Shown: piece by piece, positions 9,004 to 17,533 of the stretch | Position numbering within the stretch: position 1 is the stretch's first letter | How the letters are laid out: every line of letters starts with the position of its first letter | Origin: Pseudomonas sp. JAI120 | GTDB taxonomy: Bacteria; Pseudomonadota; Gammaproteobacteria; Pseudomonadales; Pseudomonadaceae | Assembly: GCF_014207255.1 (NCBI RefSeq) | Contig: NZ_JACHCZ010000001.1 | Location: 124,001 to 188,000 of the forward strand | Direction: 5' to 3' | DNA length: 64,000 bases | The notes under the pieces: generated by a model | Told to the model about the DNA's origin: nothing | The model's input: the letters and a program-made list of their open reading frames with translations, nothing else | The model's database searches: none | Made by a program: the position numbers and the translations under genes

Positions 9004-10161
9004 ATGTTTATACGCAAAACCCTGCTAGCCACCCTGTGCGCCACCACGCTGCTTGCGCAGACGGCCGTTTATGCGGCCGATGCGCAGCAGTTCCCCAGCG
9101 AACAAGGCAGCATCTCCGCGACGCCGATCGCCAAAGGCCTCGATCACCCGTGGGCCGTGGCATTTCTACCCGACCAGCAAGGTTTCCTGGTGACCGAGCG
9201 TCCAGGCCACCTGCGCTTTGTCAGTCCGGACGGCAAGCTGTCTGCGCCGTTGACCGGCGTGCCTGAGGTGTGGGCCAAGGGGCAGGGCGGTTTGCTCGAT
9301 GTGGTGCTGTCGCCGGACTTCAAGCAGGACCGCATGGTCTACCTGACGTACGCCGAAGGCGGTGGCAAAGGCGGTACGGCCGGCACGGCAGTGGGCCGCG
9401 GGCGCCTGGCGACGGACATGAGTGGCTTGACCGATTTCAACGTGATCCTGCGCCAGGAGCCGAAACTCTCCACCGGCAACCACTTCGGTTCGCGCCTGGC
9501 CTTCGACCGTGATGGCTACCTGTTCGTGACCCTGGGGGAAAACAACGATCGCCCGACCGCCCAGGACCTGGACAAGTTGCAAGGCAAAGTCGTACGGATC
9601 TACCCGGATGGCCGCGTGCCCGATGACAACCCGTTCGTCGGTCAACCCGGGGTACGCCCCGAGATCTGGTCCTACGGCCAGCGCAATCCGCAAGGGCTGG
9701 CGCTGAACCCATGGAGTGGCACGATCTGGGAAAACGAACACGGGCCGCGCGGCGGTGATGAAATCAACATTATCGAGCGGGGCAAGAACTACGGCTGGCC
9801 GCTGGCGACTCACGGCATCAACTATTCGCTCACACCGATTCCCGAGGCCAAGGGCAAGACCGCAGAAGGCACCGTGGCGCCTCATCATGTGTGGGAGAAA
9901 TCACCGGCTATCAGTGGCATGGCTTTCTACGACGCCGACCGGTTCAAAGCGTGGCAGCACAACGTGTTCATCGGTGCGCTGGCCAGCCAGGAACTGATTC
10001 GGTTGCAGTTCGACGGCGACAAGATCATCCATGAGGAGCGTTTGCTGGGCGGCTTGAAGGCACGTATTCGCGATGTGCGGCAGGGGCCGGATGGCTTTCT
10101 GTATGTGCTGACGGATGAGGACGATGGGGTGCTGTATCGGGTGGGCCTCAATCAGGATTGA
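9004..10161 (+). CDS. PQQ-dependent aldose sugar dehydrogenase, YliI/GSDH type
   Basis: A 385-residue periplasmic six-bladed beta-propeller enzyme of the soluble glucose dehydrogenase family (PF07995), which oxidises the C1 carbon of aldoses with PQQ as cofactor. The signal peptide is residues 1-24 (ending V-Y-A-A-D-A). Family landmarks include H-P-W-A-V-A-F-L-P near the start, G-N-H-F-G-S-R-L in the middle, and Q-R-N-P-Q-G-L-A followed by E-N-E-H-G-P-R-G-G-D-E-I-N, the last being the calcium and PQQ environment. The length is normal. It follows the small exported protein by 12 bases and is followed by a strong palindrome. No PQQ biosynthesis gene is present in this window. Confidence 0.88.
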   Translation: MFIRKTLLATLCATTLLAQTAVYAADAQQFPSEQGSISATPIAKGLDHPWAVAFLPDQQGFLVTERPGHLRFVSPDGKLSAPLTGVPEVWAKGQGGLLDVVLSPDFKQDRMVYLTYAEGGGKGGTAGTAVGRGRLATDMSGLTDFNVILRQEPKLSTGNHFGSRLAFDRDGYLFVTLGENNDRPTAQDLDKLQGKVVRIYPDGRVPDDNPFVGQPGVRPEIWSYGQRNPQGLALNPWSGTIWENEHGPRGGDEINIIERGKNYGWPLATHGINYSLTPIPEAKGKTAEGTVAPHHVWEKSPAISGMAFYDADRFKAWQHNVFIGALASQELIRLQFDGDKIIHEERLLGGLKARIRDVRQGPDGFLYVLTDEDDGVLYRVGLNQD

Positions 10162-10167
10162 GCAATG

Positions 10168-10199
10168 AGCCGCAAGCTTGAAGTTTCAAGCTTGCGGCT
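10168..10199. repeat. perfect 15-bp palindrome, REP-like or bidirectional terminator
   Basis: Arms AGCCGCAAGCTTGAA (10168-10182) and its exact reverse complement (10185-10199) are separated by GT. It sits between the convergent sugar dehydrogenase and NTF2-like genes. Palindromes with a GCAAGCTTG core are a common intergenic element in fluorescent pseudomonads. There is no long T run, so whether it terminates transcription is open. Confidence 0.7.
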
Positions 10200-10203
10200 T
10201 CAG

Positions 10204-10683
10204 TCAAAGCCCCAGAGCGGACAACCCCGGATGCTCATCCGGGCGTCGACCCAGCGGCCAGTGGAACTTGCGTTCGCTTTCCTTGATCGGCAGGTCGTTG
10301 ATGCAGGCAAAACGATTGGCCATCAGGCCATTCTCGTCGAACTCCCAGTTCTCATTGCCATAGGAGCGGAACCAGTTACCCGAGTCGTCGTGCCATTCGT
10401 AGGCATAGCGCACGGCGATGCGGTTGTCGGTAAAGGCCCATAGCTCTTTGATCAGCCGATAATCCAGCTCCCTGGCCCATTTTCGAGTGAGAAAACCCTT
10501 GGCCTCTTCGCGGTTATGGACGAATTCGGCACGGTTACGCCATTGCGTGTCCAGGGTATAAGCCAGCGACACCCGGTGTGGGTCGCGGGAATTCCAGCCG
10601 TCTTCGGCCAGGCGCACTTTTTCAATCGCCGATTCACGGGTAAACGGCGGCAAGGGCGGACGTGTTTCTGCGGTAGATGACAT
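10204..10683 (-). CDS. NTF2-like protein, DUF1348 family
   Basis: A 159-residue cytoplasmic protein of the nuclear transport factor 2-like (SnoaL) fold, subfamily DUF1348. Typical residues are [10 protein letters not shown] near position 30, [22 protein letters not shown], and [15 protein letters not shown]. The function of the family is unknown; it is often induced by electrophile-sensing regulators. It lies 54 bases downstream of a TetR regulator on the same strand and is likely part of the same unit, which makes it a candidate target of that repressor. Confidence 0.8.
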   Translation of the reverse strand: MSSTAETRPPLPPFTRESAIEKVRLAEDGWNSRDPHRVSLAYTLDTQWRNRAEFVHNREEAKGFLTRKWARELDYRLIKELWAFTDNRIAVRYAYEWHDDSGNWFRSYGNENWEFDENGLMANRFACINDLPIKESERKFHWPLGRRPDEHPGLSALGL

Positions 10684-10737
10684 CAGGTGGCTCCTTAAAA
10701 CCCTACAGCGTTATCGAAAGTTGCCAGGCGTGTGGAT

Positions 10738-11301
10738 TCACAGTCCCAATAACGTTCGCGCCATGCATTGCGCGTTATCAGCAGCTGTTGAATCACCCAT
10801 GACCAGGGCAACGGTAATGGCGCCATCGATCAGGATCAGCAGTTGCGCGGCCTGCCGTTCGGGGTCGGGGGTGCCATGTGCCTGGCACAGTTCGAGTGCG
10901 TACTCGAACAGTTTCTGTTTATGGGCCTTGGCCAGCAGGCGGACCGGGTCGTGCGGGTCGCCGGTTTCGCCACTGGTGTTGATAAAGGCGCAACCTCGAA
11001 AGTCCGCCGAGGCGAACCAGGCCTTGAGGGCGTCGAACAGCGCGAGCAAGCGTTCGCCGCTGCCATCGACGCGCTCCACTTCGCCGTGCAGCCATTGCAT
11101 CCAGCGCTCGTCGCGGCGCTGCAGGGCTGCGATCACCAGCTCATCTTTATTGGCGAAGTAACGGTAAATACTTTTTCGCGAGACGCCGGCGGTTCTCACC
11201 AGGAAGTCCATGCCGGTGGCGGCGATGCCGTGGCGATAGATCAACTTTTCAGTGACGTCGAGGATAATGTCGCGAGTTTCATTGTGGGGCATTTCGTTCA
11301 T
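10738..11301 (-). CDS. TetR-family repressor
   Basis: A 187-residue regulator. The helix-turn-helix is near the N terminus, with M-D-F-L-V-R-T-A-G-V-S-R-K-S-I-Y-R-Y-F, the hallmark of TetR proteins. The rest is the helical ligand-binding and dimer domain. I place the start at ATG 11301. A TTG at 11337 is also in frame, but the bases from 11302 to 11337 read as a promoter with an operator inside it, so translation of that segment is unlikely. An ATG at 11292 is a further option. It probably represses itself and the DUF1348 gene downstream. It is divergent from pssA. Confidence 0.85.
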   Translation of the reverse strand: MNEMPHNETRDIILDVTEKLIYRHGIAATGMDFLVRTAGVSRKSIYRYFANKDELVIAALQRRDERWMQWLHGEVERVDGSGERLLALFDALKAWFASADFRGCAFINTSGETGDPHDPVRLLAKAHKQKLFEYALELCQAHGTPDPERQAAQLLILIDGAITVALVMGDSTAADNAQCMARTLLGL

Positions 11302-11308
11302 GCTTATA

Positions 11309-11337
11309 AAAGTAGAACGATCATTCTTCTTGGTCAA
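11309..11337 (-). promoter_or_regulatory. promoter with embedded palindromic operator for the TetR gene
   Basis: On the minus strand a TTGACC -35 (11332-11337) is separated by 17 bases from a weak TACTTT -10 (11309-11314). The spacer contains AGAATGATCGTTCT (11314-11327), an inverted repeat with 6 of 7 base pairs matching. An operator between -35 and -10 is the classic arrangement for TetR autorepression. Confidence 0.6.
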
Positions 11338-11426
11338 TAAAAATTTTACTCTCTGGCACTGCGAGACCTGAGCACCCCCATGGTGTAAGCTCGGGGCCTC
11401 CTCGGATTCGACCCATTGCGAGCCCT

Positions 11427-12770
11427 ATGCCGTCGTTCTTCAAACGCTCCCTGTTGCCCAAGCTGCGTGGCTTCCCCCTCACTCCCGACGCCCTTGACGT
11501 GCTGTCCGGCGCTGACGCGTTTCGCCGCTGCCTGCTGGAAAAAATTGCCCAGGCCACCCGACGCATCTACATCGTTGCGTTGTACCTGCAGCAGGACGAA
11601 GCAGGGCAGGAGATCTACGACGCCCTGCACGCCGCCAAGGCGGCGCGGCCGGAGCTGGACATCGTGGTAGTGGTCGACTGGCTGCGCGCCCAGCGCGGGC
11701 TGATTGGCGCCGGCAAGCAACCGGGCAACAGCGCCTGGTACCAGGCCATGACGCAGCGCCATGCCAGTGAAGTGCCGGTGTATGGCGTGCCGGTGCAAAC
11801 CCGCGAGCTGTTCGGCGTACTGCACCTCAAGGGCTTTGTGATCGATGACAGCGTGCTGTACAGCGGTGCCAGCCTGAACAACGTGTACCTGCACAAGTTC
11901 GATAAATACCGCTTCGACCGTTATCACCTGATCCACAGCCAGCCGTTGGCCGATTCGATGCAGCATCTGGTGGAGCACGGCCTGGTGACCTCCAAGGCCG
12001 TGCACCGCCTCGACCTGCCCAACCTGCCGACCACCCGCAGCCTGCGCAACGACATCGGCGACCTGCGCAGCCGCCTCAAGCACGCGGCCTACGACACCAC
12101 CGCAGGGCAGTTGCCCAACGGTCACCTGTCGGTCAGCCCGTTGCTCGGCGTGGGCAAGAACAACCCGTTGAACCGGGTGATCCTCGAACTGATCGCCAGC
12201 GCCCAGCATCAACTGACTATCTGCACACCGTACTTCAACCTGCCGCTGCCGGTGACCCGGGAAATCAACCGCGCCCTGGCGCGTGGGGTGAAGGTCGACA
12301 TCATCGTCGGCGACAAAACCGCCAATGATTTCTACATCCCGCCCAGCGAACCCTTCAAGGTGATCTCGGCACTGCCGTATCTCTACGAAATCAGCCTGCG
12401 CCGTTTCGCAAAACGCCATCAATCGGTGATCGACAGCGGCCAGTTGAACCTGCACCTGTGGCGCGACGGTGACAACACCTACCACCTCAAGGGTATGTGG
12501 GTCGACCAACGCTACACCTTGCTCACCGGCAATAACCTCAACCCTCGGGCGTTCCGCCTTGATCTGGAAAACGCCTTGCTCGTCGATGACCCGCAAGGCC
12601 AGTGGCTGGAACCGCGACGTGCCGAGCTGGCGCAGATTTTCCAGCACACTACGCGGATCGAGCGTTACCAGGATTTGCAAACCCTGGTGGATTATCCCGA
12701 GGCCGTCGGCAAATTTTTGCGCCGTGTCAGCCGTGTACGAATCGAGCGGTTGTTGTACCGAATTCTCTAG
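11427..12770 (+). CDS. pssA: CDP-diacylglycerol-serine O-phosphatidyltransferase
   Basis: Phosphatidylserine synthase of the phospholipase D superfamily, 447 residues, close to the usual length. It makes phosphatidylserine from CDP-diacylglycerol and serine, the step before phosphatidylethanolamine, at the cytoplasmic membrane surface. Two catalytic H-x-K-x4-D motifs are present: H133-L-K135 with D140, and H353-L-K355 with D360. The second is followed by the G-N-N-L-N-P-R-A-F-R-L-D-L-E-N-A-L segment typical of PssA. It is peripheral, with no membrane helix. It is divergent from the TetR gene; nothing suggests that TetR controls it. Confidence 0.92.
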   Translation: MPSFFKRSLLPKLRGFPLTPDALDVLSGADAFRRCLLEKIAQATRRIYIVALYLQQDEAGQEIYDALHAAKAARPELDIVVVVDWLRAQRGLIGAGKQPGNSAWYQAMTQRHASEVPVYGVPVQTRELFGVLHLKGFVIDDSVLYSGASLNNVYLHKFDKYRFDRYHLIHSQPLADSMQHLVEHGLVTSKAVHRLDLPNLPTTRSLRNDIGDLRSRLKHAAYDTTAGQLPNGHLSVSPLLGVGKNNPLNRVILELIASAQHQLTICTPYFNLPLPVTREINRALARGVKVDIIVGDKTANDFYIPPSEPFKVISALPYLYEISLRRFAKRHQSVIDSGQLNLHLWRDGDNTYHLKGMWVDQRYTLLTGNNLNPRAFRLDLENALLVDDPQGQWLEPRRAELAQIFQHTTRIERYQDLQTLVDYPEAVGKFLRRVSRVRIERLLYRIL

Positions 12771-12906
12771 TAACGGGTGCGTTGCGGCAGACTCGACTTC
12801 TTGAGACTTTGCCTCTGCAGCGGCTTTGGCGTGTGCTGTACGTTTTCTATTGACTGTTCTAAGGGACGAGAACTCTCGCCGTTCAATTGGCCAGGGGTTA
12901 ATAGAT

Positions 12907-15900
12907 ATGTACACCACTCGATTCAGCAGTACTGTCCCGGCGCTCAGTGAGTTTCAGGCGCCCTCCCAGGGGGCGTTGTTGCACCCTGTCGCTGTACCTG
13001 ACAGCCGGTCCAAACGTGCTGCTTTGGATACCGTAACGTCTCGACGCCATTTCCCCAGCGCCGCTGTTGCCGCTGCCGCGGATACCACGCTGCGCAAAAG
13101 GCTGGTTCAGTGGTTGACCACGGGCAGCGCGCCCGAAAACCTCATCCCCCCCAATGCGTCCATCGCCCCCTTTCTCCAGATGTACAACGCCGCAATCAAT
13201 GAGCCGGCCGTGCTTGCCTGGTTTGAAGCCAAGGGCCTGAAGCTGTCGACCGTGCGGGTCTTTCGAGATTCGGTGGCAGGCACGGTGACGCGTGATGGCA
13301 AGGATACCTTTGAGCGGTTTACAGCCACGGATGGTTCGGGCTGGTGGGAGGTGAGCACAAAGATCAACGCCATCCAGCAGGTTCTGTCACCCCATGACCT
13401 GGGTGTGCCCGTTGCTGAAAGCCCTACCCAAGGTGCGGTGCCACGGGACGTGGTGCTGGATTTCTACGGCGTAAGGCCGCCGCTCAATGAACGGGCCTCG
13501 GCTGCAACGGGCACACAACTCAAGCGCGAGGGATGGCCCGCGATTTCTTCCACCTTGCGTGATCAGTGGGAGAAACAGTTCAAGCACCTGCTGCAACAGA
13601 ACGATGACCAGGCAGTGCGCCGGCAATTGGTTGGCCAGTTGCAGCCGATGATCGCGGGCAAGGCGGACGGCGAATCACTCAAGCTGGATAACCATACGGT
13701 CTCCATTGCGAGAGGATCGACCCTGGATCAACTCAGTCAAGAGGCACGAAAGCAGTTCAATGCCTTTCTGACGACGCCGACCTTCCGGGATTTCCTGACG
13801 AAAGTGGGGTTCGCGGGAGAGGGCCGCGCATACAGGTTGTCCGAGGGGGAGCTCCAGATGCGCAACGCTGCCGGTCAATGGCGATCGTTGCAGGCGTATT
13901 TCGACGATGAAATCCAGAAAACCCTGGCCGCCGGCAGCGAAGAAGCACAACAGTCTGCCCGCCAGATGAACGCGAATCTCGATGATTTGCTGCAGATGAG
14001 TGGCAAGACCGGGAATGCCCTGTACAGCACTCGCACCTATGACGCGCGGCAGGCGTTGGCGTTTTATGCCCCTGATGCGCCGCAGACCGTGAGTGACGTG
14101 CGTGCCACATTGAGTTGGTTCAATACGTCGTTCCCGCCGCCGCTGCCGGCAGCCGATTACGCAGCCATGCTGCCCTATGAGCAGAGCGTGGGCGCCGCTT
14201 TGTCGGCCGATGCTCGTGAGGTATTGAAAGGCATGGCGCCAGCGGTGGTGTCATTGCTTGGACGCTTTACAGGCTCCAGTGTGGTTGAGCAATCGCCGCA
14301 TGATCCGGACCGCCGTCTTGCCGACTTTTTCGATTCGCCACCGTGTATCGCCAAGGCCGACGAATTGGCCAAGCGGCTGAAGCTTTACGCCGTGGCCGAC
14401 GGCCAGCCCTTGAGTAAAGCCAAGCGCCATCAACTTCTCGCTGCTGCGCTGAAGCTGAGTGTGAACGCTCCAGTGCCCGGCCGGCCAGGCGTGGTGGCCG
14501 GGTATTGGCTTTACCAGCCAGGCAACCTGGGCCGCACACTCAAGGATGTGCGCCAGGACGTGGAAAAACACCTGGAAAGCAAGGGGGTCGATGCCACGCT
14601 TTCGTCCCTGTTCGCCCACCTGTTCCTGGCCCACTCCGCACCGGAAATGCTGATCAAGGCCGATCCGGATGTGCCGAGGGAGGCCGCGCAGGCCTTCAAC
14701 CGTGACCCGCAAAGCGTCAAGATCGGCTCCACCGGCTGGCTGGAAATGCGCCTGGGCTGCGCAATAGCCGATGCACTGTCCGGCGCGGGCAGTTCGCGAT
14801 TGATGAACCTTACGCAAATCATGGCACTCTCGCGGCTTGACGCGGGTGGTGCAACGCAAGAGACGCTGCTCAAGACCCTGGCGACCAGGCCCTTGTTGGA
14901 CTGGGCGGTCATGACCGGTATTTTCCCCATGACCCACGACGGCCAGTACTCCCCAGGGGATTATCAGGCCGCAGCACAGGCCTTTACCTCGCGGGAGAAG
15001 CAGATCCGCGAGGCCTTCAGCACGCTGACGAAAGAGCCGCCGACCCAGCGCAGCTTGCTGATCGAGCAACTGGTGCCGTTGTTCCCGGAAATGACCGCCG
15101 ATGAAATACGTGAATTCAGGCTTGAACTGGACACTGACGTGCCCTTTGACCCTCGCCAGCATGCTCATTTGGAATCCCGTCGGCCGTTGCTGACCGATGT
15201 CATTCTGACGGAGCAGGTTCGCGATGACCCGTTGCTGGCCGTCGATCATTGGCTCAATACCCGGATCAGTGGGGAGCGACGCTACCGGTTCACCCATCCC
15301 GGAGTTTCCCAGGCAACCTTCGAGGCGCGCATCCGGCAGGTGCCAGAGATTGCCCCATTGGTGGAAGCCGCCGTTGATCGGCACATTGCCGATACCCGCG
15401 TGGCTCAGGCTACTGCATTGAAACTGATGATTGCCCAGTTGCCTGCGCAGGAACGTCTAGCGCTGGAGGCAGGCAAAATAGAATTTTTCACCGTACGCCA
15501 GGAAACCGGGGAAGCCCTGGAGGACGATCAGGGCCCCGACTCCAAAGTCGACGAAAACTGCGGCAGGCATGGTCTGCTGCTGCGTTATGAAACGGGCGTG
15601 GTAGAACCAAGGTTCGGTTACTACGAGGTGTTCCCGCGATCGATGCAGATGGTCAAGCGCACCGATTTGCCTTATCGGTTGACACTCAACGGTACTGTCG
15701 AGGAGGGCCGCAAGCCCCACGGGCCATTTGCTTATGTGCGCGCTCCGTTCCGGCTGGGGACTGAGCAAGCGTTGGATGTGATGGCCTACCGTTCAGGTTC
15801 GCCACCGCGTACGGGGGCCAAATCGAAGGTGATTCTCGACAAAGCCTCCACAGAACTGCCGCCGACGCCGCTGCCACGCCCTGGGGATACGGCGATCCAG

Positions 15901-16647
15901 CGTGTGCCCGATACCTTTGCTTCGACCAAAACCCAGCGAATTGTCAACGCTTTGCTGGCGCACAGTTTTGACGACAAGCGCGAGGCGCTGATTGAGTTTG
16001 CCAACCAACCCACGGGTCTACAGAGTCGACGCACCTATCCGTTTACCTCCGGCAGTCAGCTGTTCACCGCCGAGAACGCTCGTATGATGCTGAGCCTGAT
16101 CCCGTTTGTGGGGGCGATTTCAGATATTGCACAAGGCAATGTGAAGGAGGGACTCAAGGGCTTGCTGATTGATTTCGCTTCGTTCGCCGCCACAGGAGGG
16201 CTGAGTGGGGCGAGCCGATTTTTGCGCGGCGTAAAAAAGCTGGTGCTGTTCAATGGCAAGTCATTCTGCCTGCCAGGGCTCAAAGGCGCCGCGCCGTTGC
16301 TACGTAGCCTGTTCAATCCTCTGGACGGTACGATTGACGTGTTCAAATCCGGGTCGAATGCCATCGATGCAATGCGCAAAATCATGAAAGGTGAAGTCGC
16401 TCGCCTGGCGCCCGGCCTCTATATGCCGACCACGGCATTCGAGAAGTGTCGTTGGGCGGTGGGCGTTCAAGGTTGCCTCTTCCCGGGAGGCGTTCGATCG
16501 TTCAGGGCTGTGTCGGGCGTTCGAACGGGCAACGTGGGGGCTCTTGAAATCCAGGCGATCCAGAAAAATGCCGGGTGGTATGCGATCAATCCCAGCTCTG
16601 GCGAGCCCGAGGGTGCACCGCTGAAGCATTTCAGGGTTCGGGGTTGA
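12907..16647 (+). CDS. very large protein of unknown function, toxin-like features
   Basis: A single frame of 1246 residues from ATG 12907 (start M-Y-T-T-R-F-S-S-T). It has no signal peptide and no recognised enzymatic motif. Most of the length is soluble, helix-rich sequence. At about residues 1060-1105 there is a hydrophobic, glycine-rich segment (I-P-F-V-G-A-I-S-D-I-A-Q-G-N, then L-L-I-D-F-A-S-F-A-A-T-G-G-L). The last 25 residues contain G-W-Y-A-I-N-P-S-S-G. These two features resemble the C-terminal region of large Pseudomonas proteins annotated as dermonecrotic toxin-like (DUF6543), but that link is from memory and not certain. The gene is monocistronic, with pssA upstream and a hairpin downstream. 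No immunity gene or secretion marker is adjacent. Confidence 0.7.
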   Translation: MYTTRFSSTVPALSEFQAPSQGALLHPVAVPDSRSKRAALDTVTSRRHFPSAAVAAAADTTLRKRLVQWLTTGSAPENLIPPNASIAPFLQMYNAAINEPAVLAWFEAKGLKLSTVRVFRDSVAGTVTRDGKDTFERFTATDGSGWWEVSTKINAIQQVLSPHDLGVPVAESPTQGAVPRDVVLDFYGVRPPLNERASAATGTQLKREGWPAISSTLRDQWEKQFKHLLQQNDDQAVRRQLVGQLQPMIAGKADGESLKLDNHTVSIARGSTLDQLSQEARKQFNAFLTTPTFRDFLTKVGFAGEGRAYRLSEGELQMRNAAGQWRSLQAYFDDEIQKTLAAGSEEAQQSARQMNANLDDLLQMSGKTGNALYSTRTYDARQALAFYAPDAPQTVSDVRATLSWFNTSFPPPLPAADYAAMLPYEQSVGAALSADAREVLKGMAPAVVSLLGRFTGSSVVEQSPHDPDRRLADFFDSPPCIAKADELAKRLKLYAVADGQPLSKAKRHQLLAAALKLSVNAPVPGRPGVVAGYWLYQPGNLGRTLKDVRQDVEKHLESKGVDATLSSLFAHLFLAHSAPEMLIKADPDVPREAAQAFNRDPQSVKIGSTGWLEMRLGCAIADALSGAGSSRLMNLTQIMALSRLDAGGATQETLLKTLATRPLLDWAVMTGIFPMTHDGQYSPGDYQAAAQAFTSREKQIREAFSTLTKEPPTQRSLLIEQLVPLFPEMTADEIREFRLELDTDVPFDPRQHAHLESRRPLLTDVILTEQVRDDPLLAVDHWLNTRISGERRYRFTHPGVSQATFEARIRQVPEIAPLVEAAVDRHIADTRVAQATALKLMIAQLPAQERLALEAGKIEFFTVRQETGEALEDDQGPDSKVDENCGRHGLLLRYETGVVEPRFGYYEVFPRSMQMVKRTDLPYRLTLNGTVEEGRKPHGPFAYVRAPFRLGTEQALDVMAYRSGSPPRTGAKSKVILDKASTELPPTPLPRPGDTAIQRVPDTFASTKTQRIVNALLAHSFDDKREALIEFANQPTGLQSRRTYPFTSGSQLFTAENARMMLSLIPFVGAISDIAQGNVKEGLKGLLIDFASFAATGGLSGASRFLRGVKKLVLFNGKSFCLPGLKGAAPLLRSLFNPLDGTIDVFKSGSNAIDAMRKIMKGEVARLAPGLYMPTTAFEKCRWAVGVQGCLFPGGVRSFRAVSGVRTGNVGALEIQAIQKNAGWYAINPSSGEPEGAPLKHFRVRG

Positions 16648-16652
16648 TAGGT

Positions 16653-16683
16653 GCCGCCCAGGCTCATTGCGAACCTGGGCGGC
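16653..16683. terminator. GC-rich hairpin between convergent genes
   Basis: GCCGCCCAGG (16653-16662) pairs perfectly with CCTGGGCGGC (16674-16683) across an 11-base loop. It lies 6 bases after the stop of the large gene and just past the stop of the convergent iron-uptake gene, so it can serve both. There is no T run on either side. Confidence 0.6.
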
Positions 16684-16689
16684 CACGGA

Positions 16690-17508
16690 TCAGTTCAGGC
16701 CCAGCTTGCCACGCAGGGTCGACAGGTCTTCGGCCAGGGTGTTAACCGGACCCACCAGCGCCTTGCGGTCGTTTTCCTTGACCTTGTCATAGGTCTCGAA
16801 GCCGCCGTCCTTGGTCTTGTACTTGGCCAGGATCTTGTCCACGGCGGCGAAGTTCTTGTCGACCTTGGCCAGGAAGGCCTTGTCCTGTTTCTCGATCTGG
16901 CCACGGAACAGGTCGACGATTTTCTTCGCGCCGTCGATGTTGCCCTGGAAGTCATACAGGTCGGTGTGGCTGTAGCGGTCTTCTTCACCGGAGATCTTGG
17001 TGGCGGCGACTTCTTCCAGCAACGCTGCGGCACCGCCGACAACTTTCTCCGGCGGGAAAGTCAGGCCGTCGACACGGGTTTTCAGGTCGTTGACGTCGGT
17101 GTTGAGCTTGGCCGTCAGGGCTTCCAGGCCCTTGGTCGAGTTCTGCGAGAACAGCGCGTACTCGATGCGGTGGAAACCGGTGAAGTCTTCGGCGGTCACG
17201 CCTTTTTCGTGGTCATCGACACGGGAGTCGATCGAGGCGTCGAGGTCGCTGAACAGCTCGGCGATCGGCTCGATGGACTCATAGTGCACACGGGTCGGCG
17301 CGTAGAGCTTCTTGGCGGTGGCGAGGTCGCCTTTGTTGATGGCATCGGTAAAGGCCTGGGTCTGGGTGACCAGCTCGCCGATTTCCTCGGTAACGTAGAT
17401 CTTGTAGTCCGACACCGGGCCTACCAGGTCCAGTGGCGCGGTGGCGGCGAAGGCTGCCAGCGGCGAAAGGGTCATTAACAACGACAACGCGATAGTCGAC
17501 TTCTTCAT
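16690..17508 (-). CDS. efeM: imelysin-domain (M75) iron-uptake protein, EfeM-like
   Basis: A 272-residue periplasmic protein with a signal peptide (cleavage near A-A-F-A-A-T, residue 22) and one imelysin/peptidase M75 domain. The metal-binding H-x-x-E motif appears as [10 protein letters not shown], and there is the paired [11 protein letters not shown] segment. Unlike the EfeO encoded two genes upstream it has no cupredoxin domain, which is the definition of EfeM. The start at 17508 gives a good signal peptide; an upstream in-frame extension to 17586 would not. It is the last gene of the efe operon, 25 bases after efeB, and probably presents iron to the EfeU permease. Confidence 0.85.
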   Translation of the reverse strand: MKKSTIALSLLMTLSPLAAFAATAPLDLVGPVSDYKIYVTEEIGELVTQTQAFTDAINKGDLATAKKLYAPTRVHYESIEPIAELFSDLDASIDSRVDDHEKGVTAEDFTGFHRIEYALFSQNSTKGLEALTAKLNTDVNDLKTRVDGLTFPPEKVVGGAAALLEEVAATKISGEEDRYSHTDLYDFQGNIDGAKKIVDLFRGQIEKQDKAFLAKVDKNFAAVDKILAKYKTKDGGFETYDKVKENDRKALVGPVNTLAEDLSTLRGKLGLN

Positions 17509-17533
17509 GGGACGTTTTCCGCTCTGGTGTGTT

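Noticed and set aside
11346-12917. A 523-codon minus-strand frame opposite pssA
   Set aside because: It lies fully antisense to pssA with its two catalytic motifs, and the product looks like the usual H/Q/V/R shadow.
16651-17478. Plus-strand frames opposite the efe genes and the signalling kinases (also 17441-18817, 37709-38632, 40701-41678)
   Set aside because: All are antisense to well-supported genes and have shadow-type composition.
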